Positions 35,897 through 46,118 of a stretch of DNA of 64,000 bases are shown here, in pieces. Numbering within the stretch: the stretch's first letter is position 1; each line of letters begins with the position of its first letter. The DNA comes from Sporolactobacillus putidus (lineage in GTDB: Bacteria > Bacillota > Bacilli > Bacillales > Sporolactobacillaceae): contig NZ_BMOK01000015.1 in the NCBI RefSeq assembly GCF_014647035.1, positions 1 through 64,000 of the forward strand, in the 5' to 3' direction. The translations under genes and the position numbers were made by a program. The notes under the pieces are model-generated. The model was not told where the DNA came from and made no database searches. It saw only the letters and a list, made by a program, of their open reading frames with translations.

Positions 35897-37369
35897 TTAT
35901 TCTGTTCTTGTCAGCGGCCACCAGTGAAAGCCGTCTTTTGCCAGAAGCTCATTCGCTGATACAGGACCCATGGACCCCGCTTCATAGCGATCAAGCGGCA
36001 ACTGTTTTTCCGACCAGGATGCAACGATCGAATCCATTAACGACCAAGAATAGGCAACTTCATCCCAGCGGGTAAAATTAGTCGAATCGCCTTTCAGGCA
36101 ATCCGCCAGCAGCCGTTCATAGGCGTCGGGTGTATTGCCCACATTCGCACAATTATTGCAGAACTTCATTGAGATCGGCATTGTATTCCCTGTTTCGTTG
36201 AACTGTTTAACGTTCAGCTTCAGGGACAGACCTTCGTCTGGCTGAACATGGATAACGAGAAGATTGGGTTCTGCATCATTCAAGTGGTAAAAATATGGAT
36301 TTTTAGGATTGTCTTTAAATTGAATGACAATTTCCGTGGATTTTGCTGTCATTCGTTTTCCCGTACGGATATAAAATGGAACGCCGGACCAGCGATAATT
36401 ATCGATGAAAAAACGGGCGGCGACAAATGTTTCCGTGTTCGAATTTTTATCGATTTTTTCTTCATCGCGGTAGGCGCACACTTCCGTACCATCGGACATC
36501 ATCCCGCCGATATACTGTCCGCGGACAACCTGGTCGGAGACCTTTTCGGCCGACACGGGCCGGATCGACTGGATGACCTTGACCTTTTCATAACGGATTT
36601 CTTCCGTTTCAAACCGGCTTGGCGGCTCCATCGCTGTCAGTGCGATCATCTGCATGATGTGATTCTGAACCATGTCCAGAAGAGCACCTGTTTGATCGTA
36701 ATAACTTGCCCGTTCGCCCACACCGAGTGTTTCGCTTAATGTGATTTGCACATTGGAAATGTACCGGTGATTCCAGACGGACTCAAAGATCGGGTTTGCA
36801 AATCGAAGAGCCTCGATATTCTGGACCATTTCTTTTCCGAGATAGTGATCGATCCGGTAGATTTCTTTTTCATCAAAGACCTGCAGCAGGTCGTTATTCA
36901 GTTTTTCAGCTGACATAAAATCATGCCCGAAAGGCTTTTCGATAATGAGATGTTTCCATCCTGATGTCTCGGTTAAACCGGCATTCTTCAGATTTTTTGC
37001 TGCAAGTCCGAAAAAACGCGGTGCAAGAGACAGATAAAAGATTCGGTTTCCTTGCAATAAGTATTGCTTGTCAAGGCGATCGCTTAACTCTTTGAGGACG
37101 CCAAAGTTCTCGGGGTGTTCGATATCAAGTGAAAGATAGTAAAAGCGATCCAGAAAGCCCTTGCGCTCCCCGGATTGTTCGGGCAGCGTATCACTGATCA
37201 AACGCCGGTAAGATTCGTGAGTATGTGGACGCCTTGCCAGTCCGATCACAGCAAAATCCTGATTTTTTTGATAAAGCTGGTAAAAAGCCGGATAAAGCTT
37301 TCGCCGGGCCAGGTCGCCGGTAGCCCCGAACATAAAAATAAGCGTTGGCTGTTTCTGTATTTCCATCAT
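35897..37369 (-). CDS. zwf: Glucose-6-phosphate 1-dehydrogenase
   Basis: First enzyme of the oxidative pentose phosphate pathway, making NADPH. The 490-residue protein has MFGATGDLARRKLYPA at the N-terminus, the active-site RIDHYLGKEMVQN, and IRTGKRM near residue 340. The start codon is one of two adjacent ATG codons after GAGGGAC. Monocistronic on the minus strand; no gnd or pgl gene next to it. Confidence 0.96.
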   Translation of the reverse strand: MMEIQKQPTLIFMFGATGDLARRKLYPAFYQLYQKNQDFAVIGLARRPHTHESYRRLISDTLPEQSGERKGFLDRFYYLSLDIEHPENFGVLKELSDRLDKQYLLQGNRIFYLSLAPRFFGLAAKNLKNAGLTETSGWKHLIIEKPFGHDFMSAEKLNNDLLQVFDEKEIYRIDHYLGKEMVQNIEALRFANPIFESVWNHRYISNVQITLSETLGVGERASYYDQTGALLDMVQNHIMQMIALTAMEPPSRFETEEIRYEKVKVIQSIRPVSAEKVSDQVVRGQYIGGMMSDGTEVCAYRDEEKIDKNSNTETFVAARFFIDNYRWSGVPFYIRTGKRMTAKSTEIVIQFKDNPKNPYFYHLNDAEPNLLVIHVQPDEGLSLKLNVKQFNETGNTMPISMKFCNNCANVGNTPDAYERLLADCLKGDSTNFTRWDEVAYSWSLMDSIVASWSEKQLPLDRYEAGSMGPVSANELLAKDGFHWWPLTRTE

Positions 37370-37737
37370 AGAAAGTGTCCCTCATTCCTCTTTCTGAATC
37401 GGTTCAATGTTATCGCACGTATCAAATAATGTGTTACACTTAAATATACCATGATTAACCGGATTATCAAATAATCATGCTCGAAATCCAAAAAAAAGTA
37501 AATCAGAACCGTTTTGATAAAAAGGAAATACTTCAATTCGTTGCATTTCATTTCTGTACATGTTATGGTGAAATTATGTGTTTAGGCAATCATAAGGATG
37601 GAAGAGGTTTGCTTTTGAAAATGAAGATAATGTTTGCTCAATTCTTGGTAGGCATTTTCCGTCCATTATCGCGGAGGATGCCTAATCATTTCTAAAATAA
37701 AACTGAATGTATTAAAAAAAGGAGACTTTATTGCTTA
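37370..37737 (+). other. Long leader region of the DEAD-box helicase gene
   Basis: Contains a near-perfect hairpin, TAGGCATTTTCCG (from 37649) with CGCGGAGGATGCCTA (to 37684), about 55 bases before the helicase start. A 26-codon ORF (37616-37695, TTG start after GGAAGAGG) runs through it and ends MPNHF. Cold-shock helicase genes often have long structured leaders, so a regulatory role is plausible but unproven. Confidence 0.45.
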
Positions 37738-39189
37738 ATGAAATTTTCAGAACTTGAAGTTAGTGAAGAAATAAGGAAAGCGACCGACAGGATGGGTTTC
37801 ACTGAGATGACCCCTATTCAGGAACAGGCGATTCCAGTGGCCAAGACCGGTGTCGATCTGATTGGACAGGCACAGACGGGAACGGGAAAAACAACGGCAT
37901 TCGGTATCCCGATGATCGAATCTGCAGATCCTTCCAATTATGATATTCAGGGCGTCGTCATCACACCGACACGCGAGCTTGCCATCCAGAATGCACAGGA
38001 ACTGAACGCACTCGGCTATTATAAAAAAGTCAGAACAGCCGCGATTTACGGAGGACAGGACATTCAAAGACAAATCCGCGATTTGAAGAAACGTCCAAGC
38101 ATTATTTCCGCAACTCCGGGCCGTCTGCTGGATCACATCAAACGCCGTACGATTCGGCTGGATCAGATTAAAATTATCGTTCTTGATGAAGCCGATGAAA
38201 TGCTGAACATGGGATTCATTGACGATATTCATGAGATTCTTGAGAATACCCCTGAAGAACGGCAGACGCTGCTTTTTTCAGCGACGATGCCGCGTCCGAT
38301 TCAGGTTCTTGCCGAAAAATTTATGCGCGATCCGAAAAAGGTTCAGATTAAGGCCAAAACATTAACGGTTTCTTTGATTGAACAGAACTTTGTGAAGGTA
38401 AAGGAACCGGATAAGTTTGATGCGTTAACCCGGTTTCTTGATATTCAAATGCCTGAGCGTGCGATTGTGTTCGGACGGACGAAACGCCGGGTTGACGAAT
38501 TGATGCGCGCTCTTCAAAAGCGGGGGTATGAGGCGGAAGGCATTCACGGTGATCTGACACAGTCCAAACGGGATCTTGTGCTTCGCCGCTTCAAGCAAAA
38601 CGAAGTCAAACTGCTCGTTGCGACCGATGTTGCAGCCCGCGGTCTTGATATCAGCAATGTGACACATGTCTACAACTTTGATCTTCCGCAGGATCCGGAA
38701 AGCTATGTCCATCGCATTGGGCGTACCGGGCGTGCCGGTAAAACGGGTCTTGCGCTCACATTCATTACGCCGAACGAATTCCCGCATTTACGGTCGATCG
38801 AACGTTTGACGAAACAACCGATGAAACAGGTCAGTGCCCCAAGTTACGAGGAGGCACTTGCGGGACAGCAGAAAGTAGCTGTTGATACACTGCGGAGTTC
38901 TTTAGAGAAGGACAATTATCATGCTTATGAAGCAAAGGCGCAAGAGCTGCTTTCCAACAATGATGCGGAAGATGTGGTTGCCGCTGCTTTGAAGGTATTA
39001 ACAAAAGAACCGGATACAACGCCGGTACGTCTGACACGGGAAGCACCATTAATGGTCAAACGGAACAGCCACCATTCTCAGCAGCATGGCAGCAGAGGCA
39101 AGGGCTTTTACAGCCGATCCCGGGAATTTGAACATCGTCAGAACAGTGGTTACCGTGGAAGAGGCAGACAACGTTCTCAGCATTTTTGA
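37738..39189 (+). CDS. cshA: DEAD-box ATP-dependent RNA helicase, CshA-like
   Basis: RNA helicase of ribosome biogenesis and mRNA decay. The 483 residues contain AQTGTGKT (motif I), [18 protein letters not shown] (motif II), SATMP (motif III), [11 protein letters not shown], and [10 protein letters not shown] (motif VI), then a linker and a C-terminal Arg/Gly/Ser-rich tail ([21 protein letters not shown]), typical of CshA. AAGGAG is about 13 bases upstream of the ATG, a little far. Confidence 0.92.
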   Translation: MKFSELEVSEEIRKATDRMGFTEMTPIQEQAIPVAKTGVDLIGQAQTGTGKTTAFGIPMIESADPSNYDIQGVVITPTRELAIQNAQELNALGYYKKVRTAAIYGGQDIQRQIRDLKKRPSIISATPGRLLDHIKRRTIRLDQIKIIVLDEADEMLNMGFIDDIHEILENTPEERQTLLFSATMPRPIQVLAEKFMRDPKKVQIKAKTLTVSLIEQNFVKVKEPDKFDALTRFLDIQMPERAIVFGRTKRRVDELMRALQKRGYEAEGIHGDLTQSKRDLVLRRFKQNEVKLLVATDVAARGLDISNVTHVYNFDLPQDPESYVHRIGRTGRAGKTGLALTFITPNEFPHLRSIERLTKQPMKQVSAPSYEEALAGQQKVAVDTLRSSLEKDNYHAYEAKAQELLSNNDAEDVVAAALKVLTKEPDTTPVRLTREAPLMVKRNSHHSQQHGSRGKGFYSRSREFEHRQNSGYRGRGRQRSQHF

Positions 39190-39228
39190 AACAAACGGAA
39201 TGAAACTTTGACGGGTGACCGCCATAAT

Positions 39229-39276
39229 AGAGTAATAAAAAGGAGGAGCAGATCTGCTCCTCCTTTTTATTACTCT
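39229..39276. terminator. Bidirectional terminator, a perfect 48-nt palindrome
   Basis: AGAGTAATAAAAAGGAGGAG pairs perfectly with its complement around the central GCAGATCTGC. T-runs are within the stem arms on both strands. Confidence 0.85.
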
Positions 39277-39389
39277 AAAGGAACTTTTTTCTAAATTATT
39301 GGAAAAGTTAAAAGAAAATAATTGAAAATGGTTGTAACTTTCAGATAAATAGTGCATAATGGTTAAAAGTGCAAAGGGGGGCAATTAAG

Positions 39390-39617
39390 ATGAACAACGA
39401 TCACTCTTTCCAACAGAATACAAAGGCGCTTGTTCTTTACAAAGAACAACAAGCGAAGGTCTCAGTAGTCGAAATGTATGCCCAAATGATCCTGGATGAA
39501 ATGGAATTTAATCAAAAAGTAAAGCAGCTTCAGTCGGCGATTGATGCAAGCCTCGATTCTAAGGATAAAGCACAGTTTATGAAACTAACGGAGGAATATA
39601 AGGCATTGAAGCGCTGA
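39390..39617 (+). CDS. IDEAL domain protein
   Basis: A 75-residue cytosolic protein with a C-terminal IDEAL domain (MYAQMILDEMEFNQKVKQLQSAIDASLDSKD), found in small Bacillales proteins of mostly unknown function. The ATG at 39390 follows AAAGGGGGG. No partner gene is evident. Confidence 0.8.
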   Translation: MNNDHSFQQNTKALVLYKEQQAKVSVVEMYAQMILDEMEFNQKVKQLQSAIDASLDSKDKAQFMKLTEEYKALKR

Positions 39618-39635
39618 TTTTCCGCGCAAACCTGT

Positions 39636-39719
39636 ATGAATAGATTTAAAAAGAAACGTCCGCCTGCCAGTAAAACAAACCGGCAGGATCCTTTTGAGAC
39701 TGTTATTAAAACGACATAG
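39636..39719 (+). CDS. Possible 27-codon small protein
   Basis: Encodes a Lys/Pro-rich peptide (MNRFKKKRPPASKTNRQDPF...) directly ahead of a terminator. No clear ribosome binding site precedes it, so translation is uncertain. I do not recognise it. Confidence 0.2.
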   Translation: MNRFKKKRPPASKTNRQDPFETVIKTT

Positions 39720-39750
39720 AAAAAGAACCCTTATGAGGGTTCTTTTTCAT
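39719..39750. terminator. Bidirectional terminator
   Basis: AAAAAGAACCC pairs with GGGTTCTTTTT around a short loop, between the IDEAL gene and the EamA transporter gene. Confidence 0.85.
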
Positions 39751-39781
39751 ATGTCCGGAATACCGGCGGATTTGAAAACGG

Positions 39782-40696
39782 TCAGGACTTGGCACGTTTA
39801 CGACGCCGGCGGGCCGGCCATTCTGCCAGCAACATGCCGGCAAGAATCAGGGTACAGCCCACGAGTTCACTTCCTCCCAGCCGTTCGTGCTGAATCAGGA
39901 CGGAAGTCCATGCTGCAAACACCGGCTCCATGATGAAAATAATCCCAACATGTGTCGCGGGTGTTTCTTTCTGCAACGCGGTTTGCAGCAGAAAAGCAAA
40001 AGCCGTCGCAAAAAGTGCCATGAATAAGACAACGGAAAGAACATCAGGAGCTGTCAATTGAGGAACGGCAAAGATCCGCTTACCGTCTGCGGCCAGACCA
40101 GATGCAAAACTTAGGAAGGCGACAACGGTCAGCTGGACAATCGTCAGAGAAAGACTGTCAAATTGTTCAGTTACTTTTGCAGTGAAGATAATATGGCACG
40201 CAAAAGCTGCTGCGCAGATCAGAACGATCAGATCCCCGCGATTCAATGTGAACTGGCCCCGGGTTGTCAGAAAAAAAAGACCGATTGCCGCAAAAACGAC
40301 CCCGATAATTACAGGCGGCGAGGGTACTTTGCTTAAAAATAGCGAGGAAAGTACAGGAACAAGTACGACACTGAGCCCCGTGATGAAGGCAGCGTTTGAT
40401 GCCGATGTGTATAGCAGCCCGATTGTTTGACAAGCATAGCCGATAAATAATAGGGTCCCAAGTACGCTGCCGGAGACAATCAGTCTGGGGGAACAGCGAA
40501 AGGCCGGCCTTTCGCGCCTTTTGGCCAAGAATTGCCATCCTGCAAGAAAAAAGGCGGCAATAAGAAACCGCCAGGCGTTAAATGTCAACGGAGTCAGTTT
40601 GTCCAGTACATTTTGAACAATAATAAATGTTGTGCCCCAGACGAATGTAATGCCTAGTAATAAAGTGTCTGCTGCGAGTACGCGTTTGAGGGTCAC
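39782..40696 (-). CDS. EamA/DMT family transporter
   Basis: A 304-residue drug/metabolite transporter-superfamily protein with ten hydrophobic helices in two EamA repeats: FVWGTTFIIVQNVL ... SNAAFITGLSVVLVPVLS in the first half, FATAFAFLLQTALQ and GIIFIMEPVFAAWTSVLI in the second. The C-terminus is strongly basic. The start overlaps the stop of the upstream RNase HI-like gene by four bases (ATGA). Substrate unknown. Confidence 0.88.
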   Translation of the reverse strand: MTLKRVLAADTLLLGITFVWGTTFIIVQNVLDKLTPLTFNAWRFLIAAFFLAGWQFLAKRRERPAFRCSPRLIVSGSVLGTLLFIGYACQTIGLLYTSASNAAFITGLSVVLVPVLSSLFLSKVPSPPVIIGVVFAAIGLFFLTTRGQFTLNRGDLIVLICAAAFACHIIFTAKVTEQFDSLSLTIVQLTVVAFLSFASGLAADGKRIFAVPQLTAPDVLSVVLFMALFATAFAFLLQTALQKETPATHVGIIFIMEPVFAAWTSVLIQHERLGGSELVGCTLILAGMLLAEWPARRRRKRAKS

Positions 40697-41148
40697 TGAT
40701 GATCACACTCTTTATCGGATAAAGTCTGTTGCTTGTGAATCGCTTGCCGTGCAAGCGAATCCGCGTTATAATTCTGCTGGTCCGGGATCCACTTGCAGAA
40801 AAAAAGATCGAATTGTTCGATGAGTCCGAGCGCTTCATGAAGGTAGCGGTCGTAAATGCTTTTTTTGACGTAACGTTTCTCCAAAGCCTGATCGACCAAT
40901 TGCGAATCAGTCCGGAAAGAAACCGACAGATAGCCTTTGTCAAGGCAAAAACGGAGTGCTGCAACGAGTGCCGCAAACTCCGCTTCATGGTTGCTTGACA
41001 AAATGCCGAGCGGGAACGAATGTCTCACCTCGTCTCCGCCATTCAATTTTATGTACAATCCTCCGCCTGCAAGTCCGGGATTGCCGCTTGCTGCCCCATC
41101 AAAAGAAACTTCAATCAATCGATGCCCACCCCGCTTATTCAGCTTCAC
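40693..41148 (-). CDS. RNase HI-like protein (YpdQ/YpeP type)
   Basis: A 151-residue protein with the RNase H fold. Acidic catalytic positions are visible: SFDGAASGNPG (first Asp), SNHEAEFAAL (Glu), RTDSQLV (Asp) and NADSLAR (fourth Asp), so all four are conserved. Function in vivo (R-loop or Okazaki-fragment RNA removal) is inferred from the family; it is one of the short variants without an HBD domain. It overlaps the EamA gene, a coupling that may be incidental. Confidence 0.8.
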   Translation of the reverse strand: MKLNKRGGHRLIEVSFDGAASGNPGLAGGGLYIKLNGGDEVRHSFPLGILSSNHEAEFAALVAALRFCLDKGYLSVSFRTDSQLVDQALEKRYVKKSIYDRYLHEALGLIEQFDLFFCKWIPDQQNYNADSLARQAIHKQQTLSDKECDHQ

Positions 41149-41281
41149 ATGATGACACTAGCATACAACAAAAACCCCTCCAATAAAAAGCGGTAATTTT
41201 TCTAATCGTTCATATTTGGATGGCAGACAATATGTTATGATGAGTATATTAATTATTTTTCGGATGGGTGATCAAACAAAA

Positions 41282-42973
41282 ATGACAAGCAGCACAAAGA
41301 CGGTAAAATCGGATATTGAAATCGCTCAGGAGGCGGTACTGGCGCCTATCGGTAAAATTGCCGGGGGACTCGGCCTTGATGAGGAGGACTGGGAGCCTTA
41401 CGGACGCTATAAAGCCAAGGTATCGGCTGATACTTTGAAAAAACTGAACGGTAAAAAGGACGGGAATGTCATTCTGGTGACCTCGATTAACCCGACCCCG
41501 GCAGGAGAAGGAAAATCGACAGTAACTGTCGGACTTGGACAGGCGATGAATCGTATTGGGAGAAAGACAGTTATCGCGCTTCGCGAGCCCTCGCTTGGAC
41601 CGACAATGGGACTGAAAGGCGGAGCCGCGGGAGGGGGCTATTCGCAGGTTGTTCCGATGGAGGACATCAACCTCCATTTTACCGGCGATTTTCATGCGAT
41701 TACTTCCGCCCATAATGCGCTTGCCGCTTTTCTTGACAATCACATCTATCAAGGCAATGAGTTGAATATCGATCCGCGCCGGATCGTCTGGAAACGTGTC
41801 CTTGACCTGAACGATCGCGCACTCCGGCACGTCATCATCGGTCTCGGAGGAAGAACAAATGGGGTGCCTCGTGAAGACGGATTTGATATTACAGTAGCTT
41901 CCGAGATCATGGCCATTCTGTGCCTTTCGGTGAATCTTGATGATCTCAAAAAGCGTTTAAGTAAGATGCTGGTCGCTTATACTTACGACAACGAGCCGGT
42001 TTTTGTCAGGGATCTGAAGGTTGAGGGGGCGCTGACGCTTCTCTTGAAAGAGGCGATCCATCCTAATCTTGTACAGACGCTTGAGAACACACCCGCCTTT
42101 GTCCACGGTGGTCCGTTTGCAAATATTGCGCACGGATGCAACAGTGTGCTCGCAACCAAAATTGGAGCTAAACTCGGGGAGTATCTTGTGACTGAAGCGG
42201 GTTTCGGCGCGGATCTCGGTGCGGAAAAATTTCTTGATATTACGACGCGCGCCGGTCATATTAAACCGGGTGCCGTTGTCATTGTCGCAACGATACGCGC
42301 ACTGAAAATGCACGGGGGCATGACAAAGGAAGAATTAAGAAATGAAGATATGGACGCTCTGGCTCGCGGCATGGAGAATCTGGCCTGCCATATCGAGACG
42401 ATTCAGGCATTCGGTCTTCCTTATGTAATTGCGATTAATCATTTTATATTTGATACGGATCGTGAAGTGGCTTTTGTAAAGGATTGGTGTGCGAAGAACG
42501 GTCATCCTGTCGCGCTGGCCAATGTATGGGAAGACGGGGGGAAAGGCGGGGAACAGCTGGCCCGACTGGTTGTTGAAACAATAGAATCTCAAGAAAATCA
42601 TTTCAAACCGCTTTACGAATTGGATGATTCCGTCGAGGACAAACTATATGCCGTGATCACGAAGGTTTACGGCGGCAAGGGTCTGGAATTATCTCCAAAA
42701 GCGCGCAGACAGCTTGTCTCCATCAAGAAAAACGGGTGGGATAAATTTCCAGTCTGTATCGCTAAAACCCAGTATTCGCTTTCAGATAACCCAAAATTGA
42801 TTGGGCGGCCGAAAGACTTCGTTATTCATGTGCGGGAACTGAAAGTATCTGTTGGTGCGGGTTTCATTGTTGCATTAACAGGAAGCGTGTTGACGATGCC
42901 CGGTCTCCCAAAACATCCTGCGGCTTTAAATATGGATGTCGGCACTGATGGCAAGGTGGCCGGTTTGTTTTAA
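41282..42973 (+). CDS. fhs: Formate-tetrahydrofolate ligase
   Basis: ATP-dependent formation of 10-formyl-THF from formate and THF, feeding purine and fMet-tRNA synthesis. The P-loop is [44 protein letters not shown] and the C-terminal [16 protein letters not shown] are family signatures. ATG 41282 gives 563 residues, the usual length. In-frame upstream starts at 41216 and 41264 lack good sites. Monocistronic. Confidence 0.95.
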   Translation: MTSSTKTVKSDIEIAQEAVLAPIGKIAGGLGLDEEDWEPYGRYKAKVSADTLKKLNGKKDGNVILVTSINPTPAGEGKSTVTVGLGQAMNRIGRKTVIALREPSLGPTMGLKGGAAGGGYSQVVPMEDINLHFTGDFHAITSAHNALAAFLDNHIYQGNELNIDPRRIVWKRVLDLNDRALRHVIIGLGGRTNGVPREDGFDITVASEIMAILCLSVNLDDLKKRLSKMLVAYTYDNEPVFVRDLKVEGALTLLLKEAIHPNLVQTLENTPAFVHGGPFANIAHGCNSVLATKIGAKLGEYLVTEAGFGADLGAEKFLDITTRAGHIKPGAVVIVATIRALKMHGGMTKEELRNEDMDALARGMENLACHIETIQAFGLPYVIAINHFIFDTDREVAFVKDWCAKNGHPVALANVWEDGGKGGEQLARLVVETIESQENHFKPLYELDDSVEDKLYAVITKVYGGKGLELSPKARRQLVSIKKNGWDKFPVCIAKTQYSLSDNPKLIGRPKDFVIHVRELKVSVGAGFIVALTGSVLTMPGLPKHPAALNMDVGTDGKVAGLF

Positions 42974-43141
42974 TGCATCGTTCCAGGGAACGCCAGATCG
43001 GGGAGACGAGTTTGTTTATCATAATGATTTGAATAGAAGGGTATCACAGAGCAGTGCTGTGATATCTTTTCATTTATTTGGCTTGACGTGAGCTTTTCTT
43101 TTCGAGCTCGAAAAATGAAATTAAACGCAAGAAGGTGCAAA

Positions 43142-44605
43142 ATGGTATCGGATTTATCAAGAATAACCTCTTATCAGCAAGATGAATCGGTGCAGAAAAG
43201 ACGCTGGATCATTCTCATCATCCTCAATCTCTTTACCTTTATGTCCACGCTTGATGCGAGCATCGTCAATGTGGCTCTGCCTGACATTTCGCACAGACTT
43301 CACCTGCCTATTGCAAACAGCGAATGGGTCGTTACCATTTACCTGATGGTCATCTGTGTGTTCATACTGATGTTTGGACGCCTTGGAGACATGTTCGGCA
43401 AAATTATGATTTTCCGAATCGGCACAATTTTATTCATTGCGGGGTCATTGCTCTGCGGGTTCAGCGGGAATCTCCCCTTTCTTTTGGCTGCGAGAGTCGT
43501 TCAGGCTGTCGGAGCCTCAATGACAATGGCCAACAACTTCGGCATTGCGACGGATATTTTTCCAGGAAGGGAAAGGGGACGAGCGCTTGGCCTTATCGGC
43601 ACTTTTGTCTCGCTCGGCGGCATCACCGGACCTGGGCTTGGTGGGTTTATCGTCTATTCGCTCGGATGGAATTATATTTTCTGGATCAACGTTCCAATCG
43701 GAATCGTCGTCATTCTTCTTGGCTGGAGAATGCTTCCGAAGGATATTTATCGATCAAAGGGCCGTTTGGATAAAAGCGGTACGCTGATCTTTGCTGCCTT
43801 TATCATTCTGCTCTTTACCGGGCTCCTGCTCGGACAGCGATTCGGCTATCAGGACGGTCGGATTATTTCGGCAATTCTTCTTGCTGCAGTTTTGCTGCTT
43901 GTTTTTATCATCGTTGAATGGCGCAAAGAGGAGCCGATGCTTCAACTAAAACTATTTAGAAACGGGCTCTTCTCAATAAGTATTATTTGTGCTTTTCTCG
44001 TGTTTGTCTCCAATTTTTGTTTTAATATCATTGCTCCTTTTTTTACCCAGGATATTCTGGGGCTGACAGCAAGAGACTCCGGTTTTGTGCTCATGTTTTT
44101 TCCGATGGCGATGGCCGTCGCGGCTCCGCTGAGCGGCGCGCTTTCCGATAAAATCGGTTCAGAAGTTCTGACTTTTATCGGACTGATGGTTCTGGTTGCT
44201 TCACAGATCGGTCTGGGATTCCTAAACGCGGGGAGCCCTGCGATTTACGTTAGTCTTCTTGTGGCGGTCATGGGGGCTGGTAGCGGCCTTTTTCAATCAC
44301 CGAATAACTCGCTTGTGATGTCGACGGTCCCTAGATCACAGCTGGGAAGTGCAGGAAGTGTCAACGCACTGATCAGGAATCTGGGCATGATCGTCGGAAT
44401 CACTTTTGCAACAAGTTTGTTGTTTTTCAGTATGAGTGTGAAAGCAGGCTACCGTGTGACCGGTTTAGTATCCGGGCGGCCGGATATCTTTCTTTATGCG
44501 ATGCATATTGTCTTTCTGGCTTCAGCAGGTATTTGCATGGTGTCTGCCGTTCTTACAGGTGTCCGTTATATCCATTCAAGAAGAGTGCACGCCCGGATTC
44601 ATTAA
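43142..44605 (+). CDS. MFS transporter, DHA2 (14-TM drug efflux) family
   Basis: Proton-coupled efflux pump of the QacA/EmrB type. The 487 residues show about 14 hydrophobic helices. TM1 motif LDASIVNVALPDI is the DHA2 signature (D1); GRLGDMFGK is motif A, and LGGITGPGLGGFIV is motif C of antiporters. ATG 43142 is preceded by AGAAGG. Substrate unknown; no regulator adjacent. Confidence 0.88.
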   Translation: MVSDLSRITSYQQDESVQKRRWIILIILNLFTFMSTLDASIVNVALPDISHRLHLPIANSEWVVTIYLMVICVFILMFGRLGDMFGKIMIFRIGTILFIAGSLLCGFSGNLPFLLAARVVQAVGASMTMANNFGIATDIFPGRERGRALGLIGTFVSLGGITGPGLGGFIVYSLGWNYIFWINVPIGIVVILLGWRMLPKDIYRSKGRLDKSGTLIFAAFIILLFTGLLLGQRFGYQDGRIISAILLAAVLLLVFIIVEWRKEEPMLQLKLFRNGLFSISIICAFLVFVSNFCFNIIAPFFTQDILGLTARDSGFVLMFFPMAMAVAAPLSGALSDKIGSEVLTFIGLMVLVASQIGLGFLNAGSPAIYVSLLVAVMGAGSGLFQSPNNSLVMSTVPRSQLGSAGSVNALIRNLGMIVGITFATSLLFFSMSVKAGYRVTGLVSGRPDIFLYAMHIVFLASAGICMVSAVLTGVRYIHSRRVHARIH

Positions 44606-44650
44606 TATGAACATGCTTCAAGAGGAAAATGTTGTAAACGGGGGAATAAA

Positions 44651-44881
44651 ATGAATCTGACAAGAACACAGAAAAAGGAGCTGCTCGAAAAACTGCAAAG
44701 CTATTATTTTGATGCGAATCATGAACAACTCGGCCTGATCGGGGCCGAGAATCTGCTGACATTTTTCATGAATGAATGTGCGCAGCTGATCTATAATCAG
44801 GCACTGAAAGATGCCAGATTCGTTGTTGAACGGCAGTTTTCTTCACTGGAAGAAGAATTGGGTGTACTTGAGAAGAGATGA
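44651..44881 (+). CDS. DUF2164 family small protein
   Basis: A 76-residue soluble, helical protein (RTQKKELLEKLQSYYFDANHEQLGLIGAENLLTFF) matching DUF2164. The start follows GGGGG. It lies 45 bp after the MFS pump and may be cotranscribed with it. Function unknown. Confidence 0.75.
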   Translation: MNLTRTQKKELLEKLQSYYFDANHEQLGLIGAENLLTFFMNECAQLIYNQALKDARFVVERQFSSLEEELGVLEKR

Positions 44882-44937
44882 TCCCTATGAGTAAGATGCT
44901 CATTAGAAAAAATAAATGATAAAAAAGATTTACAAAC

Positions 44938-44957
44938 GATAATGATAATTATAATCA
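44938..44957 (+). promoter_or_regulatory. Fur box
   Basis: GATAATGATAATTATAATC matches 17 of 19 bases of the classical Fur box; TGATAAT-T-ATAATCA (44943-44957) matches the Bacillus 7-1-7 motif at all but one position. Confidence 0.78.
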
Positions 44958-45025
44958 ATTATGATAATACAGCAATAGATCCTTATAAATTAATAATATA
45001 GGGATCTATTAGTTTAATTATAAAA

Positions 45026-45040
45026 AGATAATTATTATAC
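45026..45040 (+). promoter_or_regulatory. Second, weaker Fur-like box
   Basis: AGATAAT-T-ATTATAC, 11 of 14 matches to the 7-1-7 Fur motif, 69 bp downstream of the first. Confidence 0.4.
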
Positions 45041-45195
45041 TTGAAACCAAGATTTAGCAGTGCTATTATGTATAGGTTATAAAGCGATTATTTACTTAGC
45101 GAATGATTGGATAAATCTATCTTATTTTCTTTAATGATCCAATAAAGAGATCAAAATTCAGAGATTTGTTCTGTGAAGATAATCGGGAAGGATAG

Positions 45196-46083
45196 TTGGT
45201 ATTTAATATGAGTTCAAGAGATGAGAGACATCTTAAAGTTCTGGAGAAACTTGTGTTGCTCCAATCCATGCTTTATCAATACTGGCAGGAAAACCTCAAG
45301 GTAGAGCATAATCGTCAAATCTATGCTAAATTAGCCGGAGTGGAGCAGCAGCTGATCCGGCTTCTGCAGGCAGAAAACGTTCGTACCAATATTCACCGCT
45401 TGTTAAACGGGTCTGTTCTGTTCGCGCGTCTATTGGGATTTACGTTCGTCACCCAGTGGCTGATGAGAAAGAAGGAGCGCCAGATCAACCGCCTTTCCAC
45501 TTCAAGCAACACGCAGCTCTTGGATAGAATCGAAAAAATCCGTGCTCTCGTTATACAGGAGAAGGAGTTGATTGATCAATTAAAGGAAAGCCGTCTCGAT
45601 TTTGTCGGAGCAATTATTCTCGGCATGAACGATGCTCTTGTTGAGATTACGGGCAGTGTAGCCGGTTTCACTTTATCAATGTCCAACTCTTTTATGATTG
45701 CGATTGCCGGACTTATAGCCGGCATTGCCGCTTCACTGTCGATGGCGGCCAGCGAGTTTATGGCAGAAAGGTCGGAAGGGAATATTAAAAAAGCGGCTAC
45801 TGCCGCGATCTACACAGGATTTTCGTATATCCTCACCGTCATTTTGCTTGTCCTGCCGTTTTTCCTGATGCCGAATAATCAATATATGCTGGCTCTTCTT
45901 GTCACCGTAATGATCTCCGTGGTTATTATTTTTATTTTCAGCTATTATATGGATGTTGCGAAAAAGATTGGTTTTAAACAACGCTTTTGGGAAATGGTCA
46001 TCATTTGTCTTGGTGTTTCAGCCCTTACTTTTTTCATAGGGTTTGTTGTGAAAGCCTATTTGGGCGTTGGGGCGGGATCATAA
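45196..46083 (+). CDS. VIT1/CCC1-family iron/manganese transporter with degenerate ferritin-like N-terminus
   Basis: Membrane transporter of Fe(II) or Mn(II) related to plant VIT1 and yeast CCC1. Residues ~1-135 are a soluble helical region that looks like the erythrin/ferritin-like domain fused to VIT in some prokaryotes, but without a visible set of Glu/His iron ligands. From about 145 the VIT core appears: FVGAIILGMNDALVEITGSVAGFT in TM1 and SMAASEFMAERSEG, then three more helices. TTG 45196 follows GGGAAGG at short spacing; ATG 45208 is an alternative. The Fur boxes upstream indicate iron control. Confidence 0.8.
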   Translation: MVFNMSSRDERHLKVLEKLVLLQSMLYQYWQENLKVEHNRQIYAKLAGVEQQLIRLLQAENVRTNIHRLLNGSVLFARLLGFTFVTQWLMRKKERQINRLSTSSNTQLLDRIEKIRALVIQEKELIDQLKESRLDFVGAIILGMNDALVEITGSVAGFTLSMSNSFMIAIAGLIAGIAASLSMAASEFMAERSEGNIKKAATAAIYTGFSYILTVILLVLPFFLMPNNQYMLALLVTVMISVVIIFIFSYYMDVAKKIGFKQRFWEMVIICLGVSALTFFIGFVVKAYLGVGAGS

Positions 46084-46118
46084 AGAAACCGGATAAAACC
46101 GGCTCTTTTTCCCGTTTT

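Larger units (their letters stand above)
44882..45195 (+). other. Regulatory region of the VIT-type transporter
   Basis: A very AT-rich 314-bp spacer with one strong and one weaker Fur box (listed separately) and a perfect 9-bp inverted repeat AATAGATCC / GGATCTATT (44974-44982, 45002-45010) in the probable 5' leader. No ORF of note. Confidence 0.6.
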
